Part shown: positions 14,889 to 24,150 of the stretch, piece by piece
Layout of the letters: the number at the start of each line of letters is the position of its first letter
Position numbering within the stretch: the stretch's first letter is position 1
From: RYN-133 sp963785425
GTDB lineage: Bacteria > Actinomycetota > Actinomycetes > Mycobacteriales > Jatrophihabitantaceae
Direction of reading: 5' to 3'
Assembly: GCA_963785425.1 (NCBI GenBank)
Contig: CAWAVG010000004.1
Location: forward strand, 868,001-932,000
DNA: 64,000 nt
Made by a program: the position numbers and the translations under genes
The notes under the pieces: model-generated
The model's database searches: none
What the model was told of the DNA's origin: nothing
Seen by the model: only the letters and a program-made list of their open reading frames with translations

Positions 14889-16311
14889 CGCGCCTCACAT
14901 CCTGGGGATCCACCCAACCACCCGCGGCCCGCTCGAGCTCGAGCGCCACCGCGATGCTCACGTGATCATGCCCCGGAGCGGCGACGACCTGGACGCCCAG
15001 CGGCAGTCCGTCGTCGGTCAGCCCGAGCGGCACCTGGGTGGCGGGCATGCCGAACATGTTGAACACCGCCGTGTTGGTCGCCAGCCACGGTTGCCACAGC
15101 GTCGTGCGGTGCCGCGGCGCAACGCGGGGGAAGGGCGGGTAGAGCAGCACGCCGTCGCCGATCGTCTGCGCCAGCGTGTCCGCGGCCCGGCGGGCGGCGT
15201 CGACCAGCCGGCGCGCTGCCCGGGTACGGACGAACTGCGCGGGCACCGACTCGGCGAGCTGCAGCACCGCCGCCGGTGCGGCGATCCGCAGCGGCGGCCG
15301 GGACCGCGACGGCTCCTTGGTCGGGGCCGTCAGCGCCGACCAGGACGCGAACAGGTCGAACTCGCTCCAGGCAACCGCGCCGAACTGCGCCAGCCCCCAC
15401 CGCAGCCCGCGCAGCGACACCTCTTCGATCTCGGCACCGGCCGCGCCGAGGAGCCGGGCCGCGCGCTCCACCGCCTCGACGATCGCGGCCTGCATCGGCA
15501 GCGTGGACGTGTCGCGCGCCAAGAGCACGCGCAGGCCCGGCAGGGACACCGCGTTCGGGTCGCCGAGCGGCATCGTCACCGTGTTCGGGTCCTGCCCGTC
15601 CGGGCCGGCGATGATTCGCAGCACCGGCGCCAGGTCTCGGGCGCGGCGGGCGAGCGGCCCGATGAACAGCGTGCGCCGGATCTGTCCCGACGGCATCGGG
15701 AAGTGCCCGGTGATGGGCACCAGGCCGGGCGAGGGCAGATGCCCGAACACCCCGTTGACGAACGCGGGCACGCGGATCGAGCCGCCCATGTCCGAGCCGA
15801 GCGCGATCGGCGCACCACCTGACCCGACCATCACGGCGTCCCCGCCGGACGAGCCGCCGGCGGATCGGCTCGGGTCGTAGGCGTTGGACGTCCGGCCGTA
15901 GATGCGATTGTTCGTCTCGAGCCAGTAGAAGGGACCCGGCGTGTTGCCGACGCCGAGCACGATCGCGCCGGCCGCGCGCAGCCGGGCGACCACCGGGGCG
16001 TCGGCGCTCTCGCGGTGCTTGCGCCGGTGCGGGAAGCCACCCGTGTGCGGCATGCCCTCGACCGCGATGAGCTCCTTGACGGTGGCCGGGACGCCGAGCA
16101 GCACGGGTAGGTCGGTCTCGCCCGACGCGACCCGCTCGTCGGCGCGCGTTGCCTCCTCCCGCGCCGGCTCGAAGCGGGGGTGGGCGAGGGGGTTGCGGTC
16201 GGCGACGCGCTCCAGCACCGCGATGTGGGCCTCGACGACCTCGGCCGCGCTCACTTCCCGGCTGCGGATGGCCGCCGCCAGCTCGAGCGCGGACAAATGG
16301 GTCAGCGGCAC
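14881..16311 (-). CDS. amidase signature (AS) family enzyme
   Basis: AS-family enzymes hydrolyse carboxamides with a Ser-cisSer-Lys triad. The 476-residue product has the expected length and all three residues: Lys79 (GVPATVKEL), Ser155 in the glycine-rich SAGGSSGGDAV, and the nucleophile Ser178 in GSDMGGSIRVPAFVNG. Late conserved blocks include NTAVFNMFGMPATQVPLGL and LPLGVQVVAAPGHD. No signal peptide is seen. It is the first gene of the minus-strand operon that ends with an asparaginase, which suggests a shared role in releasing ammonia from amides (inference). The frame is intact, and from here onward the window shows no frameshifts. The substrate cannot be predicted; GatA is less likely because gatB/gatC are absent nearby. 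Confidence 0.88.
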   Translation of the reverse strand: MPLTHLSALELAAAIRSREVSAAEVVEAHIAVLERVADRNPLAHPRFEPAREEATRADERVASGETDLPVLLGVPATVKELIAVEGMPHTGGFPHRRKHRESADAPVVARLRAAGAIVLGVGNTPGPFYWLETNNRIYGRTSNAYDPSRSAGGSSGGDAVMVGSGGAPIALGSDMGGSIRVPAFVNGVFGHLPSPGLVPITGHFPMPSGQIRRTLFIGPLARRARDLAPVLRIIAGPDGQDPNTVTMPLGDPNAVSLPGLRVLLARDTSTLPMQAAIVEAVERAARLLGAAGAEIEEVSLRGLRWGLAQFGAVAWSEFDLFASWSALTAPTKEPSRSRPPLRIAAPAAVLQLAESVPAQFVRTRAARRLVDAARRAADTLAQTIGDGVLLYPPFPRVAPRHRTTLWQPWLATNTAVFNMFGMPATQVPLGLTDDGLPLGVQVVAAPGHDHVSIAVALELERAAGGWVDPQDVRRDD

Positions 16312-16668
16312 GCGCGTGAACCTACCGCCGGCAGCCGCGGAGTCCGCGGTGGTGCGACGGGGGTCTCAGCGGCGCGCCGGACGACTCCGGACAGGTGCGA
16401 CATAGCGGCCGTTCAGCGGCCGCACAGCGCGTTATGCGTGGCGTTATGCGTGACAGCGGCGGGGGTATCACGTCCGCGCTGACCGGCCCCCAACGGCCCG
16501 CGCGCGGTCTCGGAAAAAGTATGCGACAGTGTGTCCCGGCTGAACTATTTGGGGCGTTACCGTTCAGTAGGGCAGTCGTTGGAGCTACGGATGCCGGCGT
16601 CGTCGGTGTGACGGGCGCCACCGCGGCCCACGGGCCATCGGTCGCCGGGCCGAGGAAGGAGACAGGTC
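16312..16668. promoter_or_regulatory. divergent control region of the amidase and mce operons
   Basis: The 357-bp gap contains no gene. It holds the inverted pair GCGGCC/GGCCGC around 16405-16422, a perfect tandem 12-mer (16429-16452), and, closer to mceG, a weak promoter-like pair GCGACA (16521-16526) and TATTTG (16544-16549) spaced by 17 bp. The mceG ribosome site GGAAGGAG lies at 16654-16661. The tandem 12-mer is the best candidate for a regulator site. Confidence 0.35.
16429..16452. repeat. perfect tandem 12-bp direct repeat
   Basis: GCGTTATGCGTG occurs twice in immediate succession (16429-16440 and 16441-16452). Two adjacent 12-mers place identical sites slightly more than one helical turn apart, as in some activator or response-regulator targets. 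It lies about 220 bp upstream of the mce operon. Confidence 0.6.
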
Positions 16669-17781
16669 GTGGGTGTCGAGGTGGCCGTCACCGATCTGAC
16701 CAAGACCTTCGGGAGTCAGCGTATCTGGGGTGACGTGACGCTCACGTTGCCGCCAGGTGAAGTCTCTGCGCTGCTCGGCCCGTCCGGCACCGGCAAGTCG
16801 GTGTTCCTCAAGACGCTGATCGGCCTGCTCAAGCCCGACAAGGGCTCGGTCTTCATCCGCGACGTCGACATCGCGCACTGCTCCGAGCGGGCCCTGTACG
16901 AGACCCGGAAGCTCTTCGGTGTGCTGTTCCAGGACGGCGCACTGTTCGGGTCGATGAACCTCTACGACAACGTCGCCTTCCCGCTGCGCGAGCACACCAA
17001 GAAGAGCGAGAAGGAAATCTCGGACATCGTCAACGAGAAGATGGAGATGGTCGGTCTCCAGGGCGCGCAGAAGAAGCTGCCCGGCGAGATCTCCGGCGGT
17101 ATGCGCAAGCGTGCGGGCCTCGCCCGCGCGCTGGTGCTGGATCCCGAGATCATCCTCGTCGACGAGCCCGACTCCGGCCTCGACCCGGTGCGCACCACGT
17201 ACATCAGCCAGTTGTTCCTCGACATCAACGCCCAGACCGACGCGACCTTCCTCATCGTCACGCACAACATCACGCTGGCCCGCACCGTGCCCGACAACCT
17301 CGGCATGCTCTTCCGTCGCGAGCTGGTCATGTTCGGGCCCCGCGAGGTGCTGCTCACGAGCGAGGAACCGGTCGTCAAGCAGTTCCTGAACGGCCGCATG
17401 GACGGCCCGATCGGCATGAGCGAGGAGAAGGACTCCGCGACGATGGCGGCCGAGAAGGCCATGTTCGAAGCGGGCCACCACGCCGGCGGCGTCGAAGAGG
17501 TCACCGGCATCCCGCCGCAGATGCAGCCCTCGCCGGGCGTGCCCGAGCGCCAGGGGGCGCTGCGGCGCCAGCAGCGCGTCAAGGACCTCTTGCACACCCT
17601 GCCCGAGGACGCCCAGAGGTCGATCAAGGACGCCCTCGAGGACGACGAGCAGCGCCGCGCGCAGGCCGGCGAGATCGCCCAGTCACTGAGCCAGGAGCAG
17701 CTGGCCGAGGTTTCCCCGGCCGCGACGGCGGGATCGTCCGACTCGGCCGAGACCGCGGACTCGGCGAGCGGGCGAGGATAG
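16669..17781 (+). CDS. mceG: Mce system ABC transporter ATPase (MceG/Mkl, MlaF-like)
   Basis: This ATPase energises Mce-type lipid import at the plasma membrane. The 370-residue product has Walker A GPSGTGKS (37-44), the signature ISGGMRKRAGLARAL (about 141), Walker B IILVDEPDSGLDP (about 161-173) and the switch His in IVTHN. As in Mkl, the ABC domain is followed by a long charged C-terminal extension of about 120 residues (EEKDSATMAAEKAM, Gln/Glu/Ala-rich). The start is GTG 16669 after GGAAGGAGAC. In Mycobacterium tuberculosis mkl also lies between rplL and rpoB, but there the permeases and Mce proteins are elsewhere; here they follow directly. Confidence 0.93.
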   Translation: MGVEVAVTDLTKTFGSQRIWGDVTLTLPPGEVSALLGPSGTGKSVFLKTLIGLLKPDKGSVFIRDVDIAHCSERALYETRKLFGVLFQDGALFGSMNLYDNVAFPLREHTKKSEKEISDIVNEKMEMVGLQGAQKKLPGEISGGMRKRAGLARALVLDPEIILVDEPDSGLDPVRTTYISQLFLDINAQTDATFLIVTHNITLARTVPDNLGMLFRRELVMFGPREVLLTSEEPVVKQFLNGRMDGPIGMSEEKDSATMAAEKAMFEAGHHAGGVEEVTGIPPQMQPSPGVPERQGALRRQQRVKDLLHTLPEDAQRSIKDALEDDEQRRAQAGEIAQSLSQEQLAEVSPAATAGSSDSAETADSASGRG

Positions 17782-17787
17782 CCGAGG

Positions 17788-18564
17788 ATGGTTTCGCTCT
17801 CACCCGTCGGGGGAGTGCGGCAGGCGGGTCGCCTGTTCGCGCTGTTCCTCGACGTCGGGCGCCTCACGTTCAAGCGCCCGTTCCAGTTCCGTGAGTTCAT
17901 CGAGCAGTCGTGGTTCATCGCGAGCGTCACCATCATCCCGACGTCCCTGGTCGCCATCCCGTTCGGCGCGGTCATCGCCCTGCAGCTCGGCAGCCTGTCG
18001 ACCCAGATCGGCGCGCAGTCGTTCGTCGGCGCCGCGAGCGTGCTGGCGATCGTGCGCGAGGCCAGTCCGATCGTGTGCGCGCTGCTGATCGCCGGTGCGG
18101 GCGGGTCGGCGATCTGTGCCGACCTCGGCAGCCGCAAGATCCGTGACGAGATCGACGCCATGGAGGTGCTGGGCATCTCGGCGGTGCAGCGGCTCGTGGT
18201 GCCGCGCGTGCTCGGCTGCATGCTCGTGTCGACTGCCCTCAACGGGCTGGTCTGCGTCGTCGGTGTGGCCGGCGGCTACTTCTTCAACGTCATCCTGCAG
18301 GGCGGCACGCCCGGCGCGTACCTCGCGTCCTTCTCCGCCCTGGCCCAGTTGCCCGACCTCTACACGGGCGAGCTGAAGGCGCTGATCTTCGGTCTCATCG
18401 CCGGCGTCGTCGCCTCGTACAAGGGCCTCAATGCCGGCGGCGGTCCGAAGGGTGTCGGCGACGCGGTGAACCAGTCGGTCGTCATCACCTTCCTGCTGTT
18501 GTTCGTCGTCAACTTCGTCATCACGGCCGTGTACTTCCAGGTCGTCCCGGCGAAGGGCTCGTAG
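17788..18564 (+). CDS. yrbEA: MlaE-type permease YrbEA
   Basis: The first of two permease subunits that pair with MceG. The 258-residue product has about five membrane helices (SVTIIPTSLVAIPFGAVIAL, ASPIVCALLIAGAGGSAICA, VSTALNGLVCVVGVAGGYFF, ALIFGLIAGVVASYKGLNAG, VITFLLLFVVNFVITAVYFQ). It has the family core ADLGSRKIRDEIDAMEVLGI, where the EIDAMEV element couples to the ATPase. The start at ATG 17788 is 6 bp after mceG. It stops 1 bp before yrbEB. Confidence 0.93.
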   Translation: MVSLSPVGGVRQAGRLFALFLDVGRLTFKRPFQFREFIEQSWFIASVTIIPTSLVAIPFGAVIALQLGSLSTQIGAQSFVGAASVLAIVREASPIVCALLIAGAGGSAICADLGSRKIRDEIDAMEVLGISAVQRLVVPRVLGCMLVSTALNGLVCVVGVAGGYFFNVILQGGTPGAYLASFSALAQLPDLYTGELKALIFGLIAGVVASYKGLNAGGGPKGVGDAVNQSVVITFLLLFVVNFVITAVYFQVVPAKGS

Positions 18565-18565
18565 C

Positions 18566-19408
18566 TTGGCCACCGACTTCGTCGCCACCGCCCGCCGGGT
18601 CATCAAGGCACCGGTCGGGCTGCTCGACAGTCTCGGCGAGCAGCTCGGGTTCTACCTGCGCGCGCTCGCTTGGACGCCGCGCACGATCCGCCGCTACAAG
18701 AAGGAGACGATGCGGCTGCTGGCCGAGGTCGTCTTCGGCAGCGGATCGCTCGCGGTCATCGGCGGCACGGTCGGCGTCATCGTCGCGCTCTGCTTCTTCA
18801 CGGGTACCGAGGTCGGCCTGCAGGGGTACACGGCGCTCGACCAGCTGGGCATCGGTCCCTACACCGGGTTCCTGTCCGCGTACTTCAACACCCGCGAGAT
18901 CGCGCCGCTGGTCGCCGCGCTCGCGCTGTCGGCGACGGTCGGCTGCGGCTTCACCGCGCAGCTCGGCGCGATGCGCATCAGCGAAGAGATCGACGCGCTC
19001 GAGGTCATGGCGGTCCCGAGCCTGCCGTACCTGGTGACGACGCGGATCCTCGCCGGCCTGATCGCGGTCGTCCCGCTGTACGTCATCGGGCTGATGTCGT
19101 CCTACATCGCGACGTACTCGATCGAGGTCTTCTACTTCGGGCAGTCACCGGGCACCTATTCGCACTACTTCCATCTGTTCCTCCCGCCGCTGGACGTGGT
19201 CTGGTCCTTCTTCAAGGTGCTCGTGTTCGCGGTCGCCGTGATCCTGATCCACTGTTACTACGGCTACAACGCCAGCGGCGGACCGGCCGGCGTGGGCGTC
19301 GCCGTCGGACGGGCCGTGCGCAGCGCCATCGTGGTCATCAACATCATCGACTTCTTCTTGTCCCTCGCGATCTGGGGCTCGAACGTCAGCGTCAGGTTGG
19401 CCGGGTAG
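18566..19408 (+). CDS. yrbEB: MlaE-type permease YrbEB
   Basis: The second permease subunit, 280 residues, starting with TTG 18566 one base after the yrbEA stop. It has the long N-terminal amphipathic segment (VIKAPVGLLDSLGEQLGFYL), the coupling element AQLGAMRISEEIDALEVMAV, and helices such as LAVIGGTVGVIVALCFFTG and ILAGLIAVVPLYVIGLMSSY. The GYNASGGPAGVGVAVGRAVR segment near the end matches GLNAGGGPKGVGDAVNQSV of YrbEA. The two presumably form the heteromeric channel for lipid substrate. Confidence 0.93.
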   Translation: MATDFVATARRVIKAPVGLLDSLGEQLGFYLRALAWTPRTIRRYKKETMRLLAEVVFGSGSLAVIGGTVGVIVALCFFTGTEVGLQGYTALDQLGIGPYTGFLSAYFNTREIAPLVAALALSATVGCGFTAQLGAMRISEEIDALEVMAVPSLPYLVTTRILAGLIAVVPLYVIGLMSSYIATYSIEVFYFGQSPGTYSHYFHLFLPPLDVVWSFFKVLVFAVAVILIHCYYGYNASGGPAGVGVAVGRAVRSAIVVINIIDFFLSLAIWGSNVSVRLAG

Positions 19409-19410
19409 CC

Positions 19411-20763
19411 ATGGCCAAGGAATCGTTCGGAAGCGTCGTCAAGCGGCGTGCCCTCGGGATCGGCTACCTCGTCGTCATCGCGTCCATGGTCTGGCTGTCG
19501 ATCGCGATCTACCAGAAGAAGTTCACCCCCGTGGTGCTGGTGACGCTCAAGACCGACCACACGGGCAACGAGCTGCAAGCTGCCTCTGACGTCAAGGAGC
19601 GCGGCCTGATCGTCGGCGAGGTGCGCGACATCAACGTCGCGTCCGGCAACTCGTGCGCCGACCCGAGCCGCCAGTGCGTCAGCGTGACGCTCGCTCTCGA
19701 CCCGAGCATGGTGCAGCAGATCCCGCAGAACGTCCGCGCGCGCATCCTCCCGAAGACGATCTTCGGCGAGCAGTACGTGTCGCTCCAGATCCCGCCGAAC
19801 CCCGGGCCGTCGATCAGGTCCGGCGACGTCATCGCCCAGGACCGCACCCGCGGCGCACTCGAGGCGCAGAAGGTGTTCGGCGATCTGTTGCCATTGTTGA
19901 CCGCGGTGCAGCCGGCGGAGCTCAACGCGACGCTCACTGCCATCGCGGAGGCGCTGCAGGGCCGCGGCGAGGAGCTCGGGCACACCCTCGTGCAGCTCGA
20001 CAGCTACCTGAAGCAGCTGAACCCGCACGTCAAACAGATGGTCAGCGACCTGGTCAAGCTCGGGAAGGTGGCCGACGAGTACAACGGCGTCGCTCCCGAT
20101 CTCATGCAGACCTTCCGCAACCTCGAGACGTCGGCACGGACGACGATCGAGAAACGTGACTCGATCTCGCAACTGTTCCTGACCGCCACCGACACCTCGA
20201 ACGTGCTGCGCAGCTTCCTCGCCGACAACGAGCAACGCATGATCACCGTCGTCGACACGAGCGCGAGCATCTACTCACTGCTCGACACGTACTCGCCGGA
20301 GTTCCCGTGCCTGTTCGCCGGGCTGAACAAGCTCGGCAACCTCACCGACACGATCATCCGCAACCACCAGTTCAATCTGTTGATCTCGCTGGACGCGAAC
20401 AACCAGGGCGGCTACAAGCCCGGCGAGCAGCCCCGCTACGTCACCGGCTACGGGCCGAACTGCTTCGGCCTGCCTGACAACCCGCAACCGATCGGCAGCA
20501 ACGGCTACTTCCAGATCCCGCCCAAGTACCGCTGCCTCAACGACGGCGCTGCACTGACCAACGACCCGTGTGCCCAGCGCAAGAAGGCGGGCATGAACGC
20601 GTCCCCCATCGAGCAGAGCGCGATGGGATCGCAGCCCGAGAACGCGATGGTCAACTCGCTGATCGCCGGCGGATACGGCACCACGCCCCAGAAGGTGCCA
20701 CCGATCGCCACGATGCTCGCCGCACCCCTGCTCCGCGGACAGGTGGTGAAGGTCAAGCCATGA
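19411..20763 (+). CDS. mceA: Mce family protein A
   Basis: Mce proteins are membrane-anchored, extracytoplasmic lipid-binding subunits that form a shuttle tube on the permease. The 450-residue product has one N-terminal helix (LGIGYLVVIASMVWLSIAIY), a Mce/MlaD domain at about 40-145 (LKTDHTGNELQAASDVKERG ... FGEQYVSLQIP), then a long helical region. ATG 19411 is 2 bp after yrbEB. The stop overlaps mceB by ATGA. A Cys-containing segment (NSCADPSRQCVSV) inside the Mce domain may form a disulfide. Confidence 0.92.
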   Translation: MAKESFGSVVKRRALGIGYLVVIASMVWLSIAIYQKKFTPVVLVTLKTDHTGNELQAASDVKERGLIVGEVRDINVASGNSCADPSRQCVSVTLALDPSMVQQIPQNVRARILPKTIFGEQYVSLQIPPNPGPSIRSGDVIAQDRTRGALEAQKVFGDLLPLLTAVQPAELNATLTAIAEALQGRGEELGHTLVQLDSYLKQLNPHVKQMVSDLVKLGKVADEYNGVAPDLMQTFRNLETSARTTIEKRDSISQLFLTATDTSNVLRSFLADNEQRMITVVDTSASIYSLLDTYSPEFPCLFAGLNKLGNLTDTIIRNHQFNLLISLDANNQGGYKPGEQPRYVTGYGPNCFGLPDNPQPIGSNGYFQIPPKYRCLNDGAALTNDPCAQRKKAGMNASPIEQSAMGSQPENAMVNSLIAGGYGTTPQKVPPIATMLAAPLLRGQVVKVKP

Positions 20764-21782
20764 GAGGCCTGCTCGCACCGCTGATCAAGCTGATCGTCTT
20801 CCTGCTCGTCACCTCGGCGGCGACCTACGTGCTCGCCGCGACGATCGCCAACACGAGCTTCGGCGACACCCAGACCTACAAGGCCGACTTCACCGATGCC
20901 CAAGGGCTGAACGTCGGCGACGACGTCCGCATCGCGGGCGTGCGGGTCGGGACGGTCAGTTCGATATCGATCGTGCGGCACAACATCGCCGAGGTGTCCT
21001 TCACCGTCCAGAAGTCGCGCCCGCTGCCCGACTCTGCCGAGATCAAGATGCGCTACCGCAACCTCGTCGGCCAGCGCTACCTCGACGTCAGTCAGGGCGC
21101 CGGCAACAGCACCAAGATGCAGAACCCCGACCAGGCGATCCCGACCTCGCGGACCACGCCGCCGGTCGACCTCACCCTGCTGTTCGCGGGGTTCAAACCG
21201 CTGTTCCAGGGCCTGGACGCCGATCAGATCAACAAGCTGTCCGGCGCGATCATCTCGACCCTGCAGGGGGAGGGCGGCAGCCTGCAGTCGCTGTTCAACA
21301 TCGTCGCCGACCTGACCAACTCCCTCGCCGACCGCGACAAGCTCATCGGCGACGTGATCAACAACCTCAGCTCGGTGCTCGACAACATCGGCCAGCGCGA
21401 CACGGAACTCTCGAACCTGATCATTCAGCTGCAGGGGTTCATCTCCGGGCTGGCCCACGACCGGTTCAGCATCGGAAACGCCCTCGACGGGATCAACAAG
21501 CTGACGACCAACACTGCCGGCCTGCTCACCCAGGTGCGCTCGCCGCTCGCCCGTGACATCAAGGACATCACCGGGCTCGTCGGCGTGTTGAACAACAACA
21601 GCGGCACGCTGCAGTTCGTCATCAACGAGTTGCCGGCGACGATGGGCCCGCTCGTCCGCACGGCGAGCTACGGGTCGTGGTTCAACTTCTACCTGTGCTC
21701 GACGAGCGGGTCGATCACGCTGCCCGGCAACAAGGTCCTGAACCTGGCGCTCAAGCCGCCCAACAAGGCCAGGTGCAAGTAA
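20760..21782 (+). CDS. mceB: Mce family protein B
   Basis: 340 residues with an N-terminal helix (LIKLIVFLLVTSAATYVLAA) and a Mce domain (YKADFTDAQGLNVGDDVRIA-GVRVGTVSSI; YRNLVGQRYLDVSQG). A helical coiled region follows (NIVADLTNSLADRDKLIGDV, LIIQLQGFISGLAHDRFSIG), and the conserved end is SYGSWFNFYLCSTSGSITLP. It overlaps mceA by 4 bp and mceC by 1 bp (TAATG), so translation is coupled. Confidence 0.92.
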   Translation: MRGLLAPLIKLIVFLLVTSAATYVLAATIANTSFGDTQTYKADFTDAQGLNVGDDVRIAGVRVGTVSSISIVRHNIAEVSFTVQKSRPLPDSAEIKMRYRNLVGQRYLDVSQGAGNSTKMQNPDQAIPTSRTTPPVDLTLLFAGFKPLFQGLDADQINKLSGAIISTLQGEGGSLQSLFNIVADLTNSLADRDKLIGDVINNLSSVLDNIGQRDTELSNLIIQLQGFISGLAHDRFSIGNALDGINKLTTNTAGLLTQVRSPLARDIKDITGLVGVLNNNSGTLQFVINELPATMGPLVRTASYGSWFNFYLCSTSGSITLPGNKVLNLALKPPNKARCK

Positions 21783-22837
21783 TGGCCGATTCAAACGAGA
21801 AGAAGGTGAAGACCAAGCGCGTCAGCGTCGGCGGGAAACCGTTCAGCGCGCGCAATCCGCTGCCGATCGGCGCCATCGGCCTGGTCATGATCATCGCCTT
21901 GCTGTGGGCGGCGTTCAATGCCTCGTCCCTGCCGATCATCGGCAGCGGTACGACCTACACCGCGTACTTCAGCGAGGACGCGAACCTGCGACCGGACGAC
22001 GTGGTCCTCGTCGCCGGCGTCAAGGTCGGCACCGTCGAGACGACCGTCCTGGACGGCTCGCGGGTCAAGGTGACGTTCAAGATCAAGAACGCGTTCATCG
22101 GCGACGAGAGCACGCTCGAGATCAAGCTCAAGACGCTGTTGGGCTCGAAGTACCTGTCGGTCAACTCGATCGGTACGAAGGAGCAGAACCCGAGCAACGC
22201 GATTCCGCTGCGGCGGACCTCGTCGCTGTTCGACGTGTATCCGGCGTTCACCGAGCTGACGCACAAGATCGACAACATCGACACGGGGAAGCTGGCGAAG
22301 TCGTTCTCGACGCTGGCCGACACGTTCCGCAACACGCCGCCCTCCGTGCGTGGCGTGCTACGCGGGTTGAGCCGCATCTCGGACACGATCTCGTCGCGCG
22401 ACGAGGCGTTGCGCACCCTGCTCGCTCGCGCGAACGACGTCACCGGCGTGCTTGCCTCCCGCGACGCCCAGTTGCAGAAGTTGTTCAGTGACGGTGGCCT
22501 GCTGCTCGACGAGCTCAACGCCCGCCGTGACGCGATCCACTCGTTGCTGATCAACACCACCACGCTCTCGCTCCAGCTCGAAGGGCTGGTGCACGACAAC
22601 CAGAAGACCATCGGGCCACTGCTCGCCTCGTTGCAGCGCATCCTCGGCCTGCTCAACCGCAACCAGGAAACCCTCGATCGCGGGCTGTCGCTGCTGGGCC
22701 CGTTCTACCGCGTGTTCACGAACACCATCGGCAACGGGCGCTGGTTCGACAACTACATCTGCAACTTCAGCGTCGCCGGCGTGCTGTCGCAGGGCTCGGG
22801 CTCGCAGAGCCCGGCCGGCACGGGGGCGTGCAGCTGA
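21782..22837 (+). CDS. mceC: Mce family protein C
   Basis: 351 residues with a basic cytoplasmic start (ADSNEKKVKTKRVSVGGKPF), membrane helix LPIGAIGLVMIIALLWAAF, Mce domain (YTAYFSEDANLRPDDVVLVA-GVKVGTVE; LLGSKYLSVNSIG), helical segment with SLQRILGLLNRNQETLDRGL, and conserved end RWFDNYICNFSVAGVL. ATG 21782 overlaps the mceB stop; its own TGA overlaps the mceD ATG at 22837. Confidence 0.92.
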   Translation: MADSNEKKVKTKRVSVGGKPFSARNPLPIGAIGLVMIIALLWAAFNASSLPIIGSGTTYTAYFSEDANLRPDDVVLVAGVKVGTVETTVLDGSRVKVTFKIKNAFIGDESTLEIKLKTLLGSKYLSVNSIGTKEQNPSNAIPLRRTSSLFDVYPAFTELTHKIDNIDTGKLAKSFSTLADTFRNTPPSVRGVLRGLSRISDTISSRDEALRTLLARANDVTGVLASRDAQLQKLFSDGGLLLDELNARRDAIHSLLINTTTLSLQLEGLVHDNQKTIGPLLASLQRILGLLNRNQETLDRGLSLLGPFYRVFTNTIGNGRWFDNYICNFSVAGVLSQGSGSQSPAGTGACS

Positions 22838-24150
22838 TGGCGAAGATGTCGAAGAAGCTGACGAACACGCTGGTGATCGGTGTGCTGGCATTGATCATCG
22901 CCGGCGCAGTGCTGTTCTTCGTGCTCGGCGCGACCCCGACGAAGAAGCTCACCGCACAGTTCGCCTCGGCCGTCGGCGTGTACCAGGGCACCCCGGTCAA
23001 GATCCTCGGGATTGACGTGGGCCAGGTCGACACGGTGCACCCGGACGGGGCCACCGTCACGGTGACCATGGAGTACGACAGCCAGTACAAGCTGCCCGCC
23101 AACGCTGTCGCGGTGATCGTCGCCAACTCGCTCGTGAGCGACCGCTACATCGAGTTCGCCCCCGTCTACAAGGGCGGCCCGGCGCTCCCTGACGGCGCGC
23201 ACCTCGGCGTCAAGCGCACTGCCTACCCGGCCGAACTCGACGACATCTATGCGGCGTTGAGCAAGCTCGCGGTCGCGCTCGGACCGAAGGGGGCCAACAA
23301 GACCGGCGCCCTGAACGACCTCGTCAAAGTGTCCGCGGCGAACCTGCAGGGGAACGGCGAGCACCTCGGCAACAGCATCACGAAGCTCGCCGCGGCCGCT
23401 CGCACGCTCGCGAACGGGCGCGGCGACCTGTTCGCCACCGTGCGCAACCTGCAGCAGTTCACCAAGGCCCTCGCCGACAGCGACTCGCAGGTGCGGCACT
23501 TCAACTCCCAGCTCGCCCAGGTCGCCGGCGACCTCGCAGGTGAGCGCACCGACCTCGGCGCCGCGCTGCACAACCTGGGCATCGCCCTGAACCAGGTCGC
23601 AGGTTTCGTGCACGACAACGCGTCGAAGTTCAAGACGGACATCTCCGGGCTGCGGACGTTGACCGACGTGCTGGTGAAGGAGAAGGCGTCGCTCAACGAG
23701 ACGCTGGCGGTGGCCCCGGCGGCCCTCGCCAACCTCGTGCACACCTATCAGCCCAACATCGGCGCGCTGGGCACCCGAAGCAACCTGGCATCGTTGACGG
23801 ACCCGGCCACGATCTGTGCCCTGCTCGACCCGTCACTGATCCCGGGCGTCCCGAAGACCATCAAGAGCCCGCTCGGGCCGATCACCGGCGTGCTCAAGTC
23901 GACGTGCAAGAAAGTGCTCGGCAAGATCGATCCCGGCCAGCTGTCGGGGCTGCTCGGCCTGCCCGGCAAGCTCCTCGGGGGCCAGCTCGGCAAGGCCATC
24001 AACGGCCTCGTCGGCACCCTTACCGGCGGCGGCAGCGGTGGCGGCAGCGGTGGCGGTGGTGGCGGCGGTGGCGGTGGCGGCGGCGGCGGCCTGCCCACGC
24101 CACCGGTCGGCACCGGCCTGCCCGGCGGAATCATCACGGGAGGGTCATGA
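22837..24150 (+). CDS. mceD: Mce family protein D with poly-glycine tail
   Basis: 437 residues starting MAKMSKKLTNTLVIGVLALI with one membrane helix, then the Mce domain (AVGVYQGTPVKILGIDVGQV; VSDRYIEFAPVYKGG), a long helical region, a Cys-bearing DPATICALLDPSLIPGVP segment, and finally a glycine tail of about 25 residues encoded by GGN repeats ending LPTPPVGTGLPGGIITGGS. MceD/MceF-type proteins often have low-complexity C-termini, usually Pro-rich. The all-glycine version is distinctive. It overlaps mceC by 1 bp and mceE by 4 bp. Confidence 0.91.
   Translation: MAKMSKKLTNTLVIGVLALIIAGAVLFFVLGATPTKKLTAQFASAVGVYQGTPVKILGIDVGQVDTVHPDGATVTVTMEYDSQYKLPANAVAVIVANSLVSDRYIEFAPVYKGGPALPDGAHLGVKRTAYPAELDDIYAALSKLAVALGPKGANKTGALNDLVKVSAANLQGNGEHLGNSITKLAAAARTLANGRGDLFATVRNLQQFTKALADSDSQVRHFNSQLAQVAGDLAGERTDLGAALHNLGIALNQVAGFVHDNASKFKTDISGLRTLTDVLVKEKASLNETLAVAPAALANLVHTYQPNIGALGTRSNLASLTDPATICALLDPSLIPGVPKTIKSPLGPITGVLKSTCKKVLGKIDPGQLSGLLGLPGKLLGGQLGKAINGLVGTLTGGGSGGGSGGGGGGGGGGGGGGLPTPPVGTGLPGGIITGGS
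24024..24090 (+). repeat. GGC/GGT trinucleotide tract inside mceD
   Basis: About 22 consecutive GGN/AGC codons (mostly GGC and GGT) encode the poly-glycine tail of MceD. Such a tract is prone to slippage, so tail length may vary between strains. Triplet-sized changes would keep the frame. Confidence 0.8.

Noticed and set aside
24010..24095. CRISPR-like or tandem-repeat array in mceD
   Set aside because: The repeats are simple GGN codons within an open frame without spacers; no CRISPR array was seen anywhere in the window.
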